From positions 1,054,001 to 1,118,000 of the forward strand of contig NZ_JACCBH010000001.1 in NCBI RefSeq assembly GCF_013409745.1: DNA of 64,000 bases. The letters are read 5' to 3'. The stretch's first letter is position 1. Each line of letters starts with the position of its first letter. Of the stretch, positions 62,707 to 64,000 are shown in pieces. Both the position numbers and the translations under genes were made by a program. The notes under the pieces are model-generated. The model searched no databases. It saw nothing but the letters and a program-made list of their open reading frames with translations, and was not told the DNA's origin. This DNA is from Microbacterium pseudoresistens (GTDB lineage Bacteria; Actinomycetota; Actinomycetes; Actinomycetales; Microbacteriaceae).

Positions 62707-64000
62707 GGCCGACGCAGGGAGTGTCGTTCGGTGGTCGCTACGAGCTGCAGTCGCGGATCGCGATCGGCGGCATGGGCGAGGTGTGGGAGGCGACGGATCA
62801 CGTCATCGGCCGCACGGTGGCGATCAAGATCCTCAAGGACGAGTACATGGGGGATCCGGGCTTCCTCGAGCGCTTCCGCGCCGAGGCCCGTCACGCCGCA
62901 CTCGTGAACCACGAGGGCATCGCGAGCGTCTTCGACTACGGCGAGGAGAACGGTTCGGCCTACCTCGTCATGGAGCTCGTGCCCGGTGAGGCACTGTCGA
63001 CCATCATCGAGCGCGAGGGGACCCTCAGCGCCGACAAGACCCTCGATATCGTCGCGCAGACGGCATCCGCCCTGCAAGCCGCGCACGCCGCGGGCCTCGT
63101 GCACCGCGACATCAAGCCGGGAAACCTGCTGATCACGCCCGACGGCCGCGTGAAGATCACCGACTTCGGCATCGCCCGGATCGCCGACCAGGTGCCGCTG
63201 ACGGCCACGGGTCAGGTGATGGGCACCGTGCAGTACCTCTCGCCAGAACAAGCGTCGGGACACCCCGCGTCCCCTGCCACCGACACATACTCGCTGGGCA
63301 TCGTCGCCTACGAATGCCTCACCGGCAAGCGCCCGTTCACCGGCGAGTCGCAGGTGGCGATCGCGATGGCCCAGATCAACGAGCAGCCGCCGCCGCTGCC
63401 GGCCACGGTGCCGGTGCCGGTGCAGAACCTCGTCATGGCGATGATCGCGAAGAAGCCCGCCGACCGCCCGTCGTCGGCGGCCACGGTCTCCCGTGCCGCG
63501 CAGGCGCTGCGCCGCGGCGACCTGAACTCCGCGGCCATCGCCGTTCCCGCCATCGCCGCGGGCGCGGCGCTCACGACGGCCGGAGGCGACGACGCGGTGA
63601 CCCAGCTGCTCGGTGCGTCGGGCGGCGAGGGCGCCACGCGCATCCTGCCGACGACGGCGCAGCTCCCCACCGACGCCGCCGCGGGTGCCCCCGTCGAGAA
63701 GAAGAAGCGCAGCCCGTGGACGTGGCCGCTCGTCGCGCTCATCGCACTGCTCGTGCTCATCCTCGGCGGCACCGTGCTCGCCCTGGTCAACAACCAGAAC
63801 GCGGGCCCCTCGCCCACCGACTCGACCGCGGCGAGCACCCCGCCGAAATCGCCCACCAAGAGCTCGACGCCGACGCCCACAGCCGATCGCGTCGACGTGA
63901 ACGCGCTGGGCCTGGTGGGGATGACGTGCGCCGATGCCACCGCGAAGGCCAAGGAGGCCGGGCTCGACGCGAACTGCACCACGGGCGACGCGGCCCCCAG
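62703..64000 (+). CDS. pknA: Ser/Thr protein kinase (PknA-like), 3' truncated by window edge
   Basis: At least 432 residues, running off the end. Kinase domain: glycine loop ALSRIAIGGMGEV-type (IGGMGEVWEA), catalytic Lys in VAIKIL, HRDIKPGN, DFGIAR, SPEQASG and DTYSLGIVAYE. A helix (WPLVALIALLVLILGGTVLAL in part: LVALIALLVLILGGTVLAL) near residue 340 and then an external Thr/Pro linker and a segment GLVGMTCADATAKAKEAGL that looks like the start of a PASTA module. Start ATG overlaps the pbpA stop. Confidence 0.93.
   Translation, partial: MRPTQGVSFGGRYELQSRIAIGGMGEVWEATDHVIGRTVAIKILKDEYMGDPGFLERFRAEARHAALVNHEGIASVFDYGEENGSAYLVMELVPGEALSTIIEREGTLSADKTLDIVAQTASALQAAHAAGLVHRDIKPGNLLITPDGRVKITDFGIARIADQVPLTATGQVMGTVQYLSPEQASGHPASPATDTYSLGIVAYECLTGKRPFTGESQVAIAMAQINEQPPPLPATVPVPVQNLVMAMIAKKPADRPSSAATVSRAAQALRRGDLNSAAIAVPAIAAGAALTTAGGDDAVTQLLGASGGEGATRILPTTAQLPTDAAAGAPVEKKKRSPWTWPLVALIALLVLILGGTVLALVNNQNAGPSPTDSTAASTPPKSPTKSSTPTPTADRVDVNALGLVGMTCADATAKAKEAGLDANCTTGDAAP

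Overview
The window is 64 kb of very GC-rich DNA with the codon habits and gene families of an actinobacterium in the Microbacteriaceae, most likely Microbacterium or a close relative. Supporting signs are the frequent GGATGC word, GTG starts, overlapping ATGA/GTGA junctions, the mycobacterial-type DNA mismatch endonuclease NucS, DUF2510 repeats, the fhaA-fhaB-pstP-rodA-pbpA-pknA cell-envelope operon and a six-gene Mrp antiporter operon with fused A and B subunits. The species call is inference; there is no rRNA gene here to test it.

Layout. 1-4.0 kb: the end of a Pr6Pr membrane protein, an AAA/DUF4143 ATPase with three 23-bp tandem repeats at its start, a proline-rich membrane-anchored protein and an aldo/keto reductase. 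4.1-10.7 kb: a tightly overlapping MoxR-DUF58-VWA-VWA-TPR operon (Bat-like); its second VWA gene carries two palindromic elements inside the reading frame. 10.8-13.0 kb: a small scrapyard with an HNH endonuclease remnant, a second Pr6Pr gene, a REP-like palindrome and a broken lipoprotein gene.

13.1-27.4 kb: a catabolic cluster for an unidentified compound. It has three leftward transcription units: a NitT/TauT-type ABC importer followed by hydrolase, flavin dehydrogenase, CMD-like protein and SDR; ALDH, ApbE and flavin reductase; and hydrolase-like protein, LLM flavin monooxygenase, tautomerase, SDR and GntR. A second, rightward GntR gene sits between them. Two of the units start with nearly identical promoters that share a GntR-type operator-like word. 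The enzyme set fits alcohol to ketone to ester or lactone chemistry by a two-component flavin monooxygenase, followed by hydrolysis and aldehyde oxidation. This is the most interesting region of the window.

27.6-37.0 kb: argG, a TetR-controlled YhgE/Pip exporter-like pair with a degenerate ATPase, a MarR regulator and a leftward valine/isobutyrate catabolic operon whose mmsA has lost about 85 codons in frame. 37.1-51.7 kb: penicillin-acylase-family protein, hydrolase, DUF2510 protein, Mrp operon, divergent LacI/MFS pair around a perfect palindrome, nucS and a HAD phosphatase. 51.8-57.2 kb: cold-shock protein, a scrambled isochorismatase/nitrilase pseudogene island containing a roughly 105-bp inversion, a lipid kinase plus desaturase pair, and tRNA-Leu(CAG). 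57.4 kb to the end: the FHA/Ser-Thr phosphatase/SEDS/PBP/kinase operon, in which two stop-start junctions have each been duplicated. The last gene, a PknA-like kinase, runs off the window.
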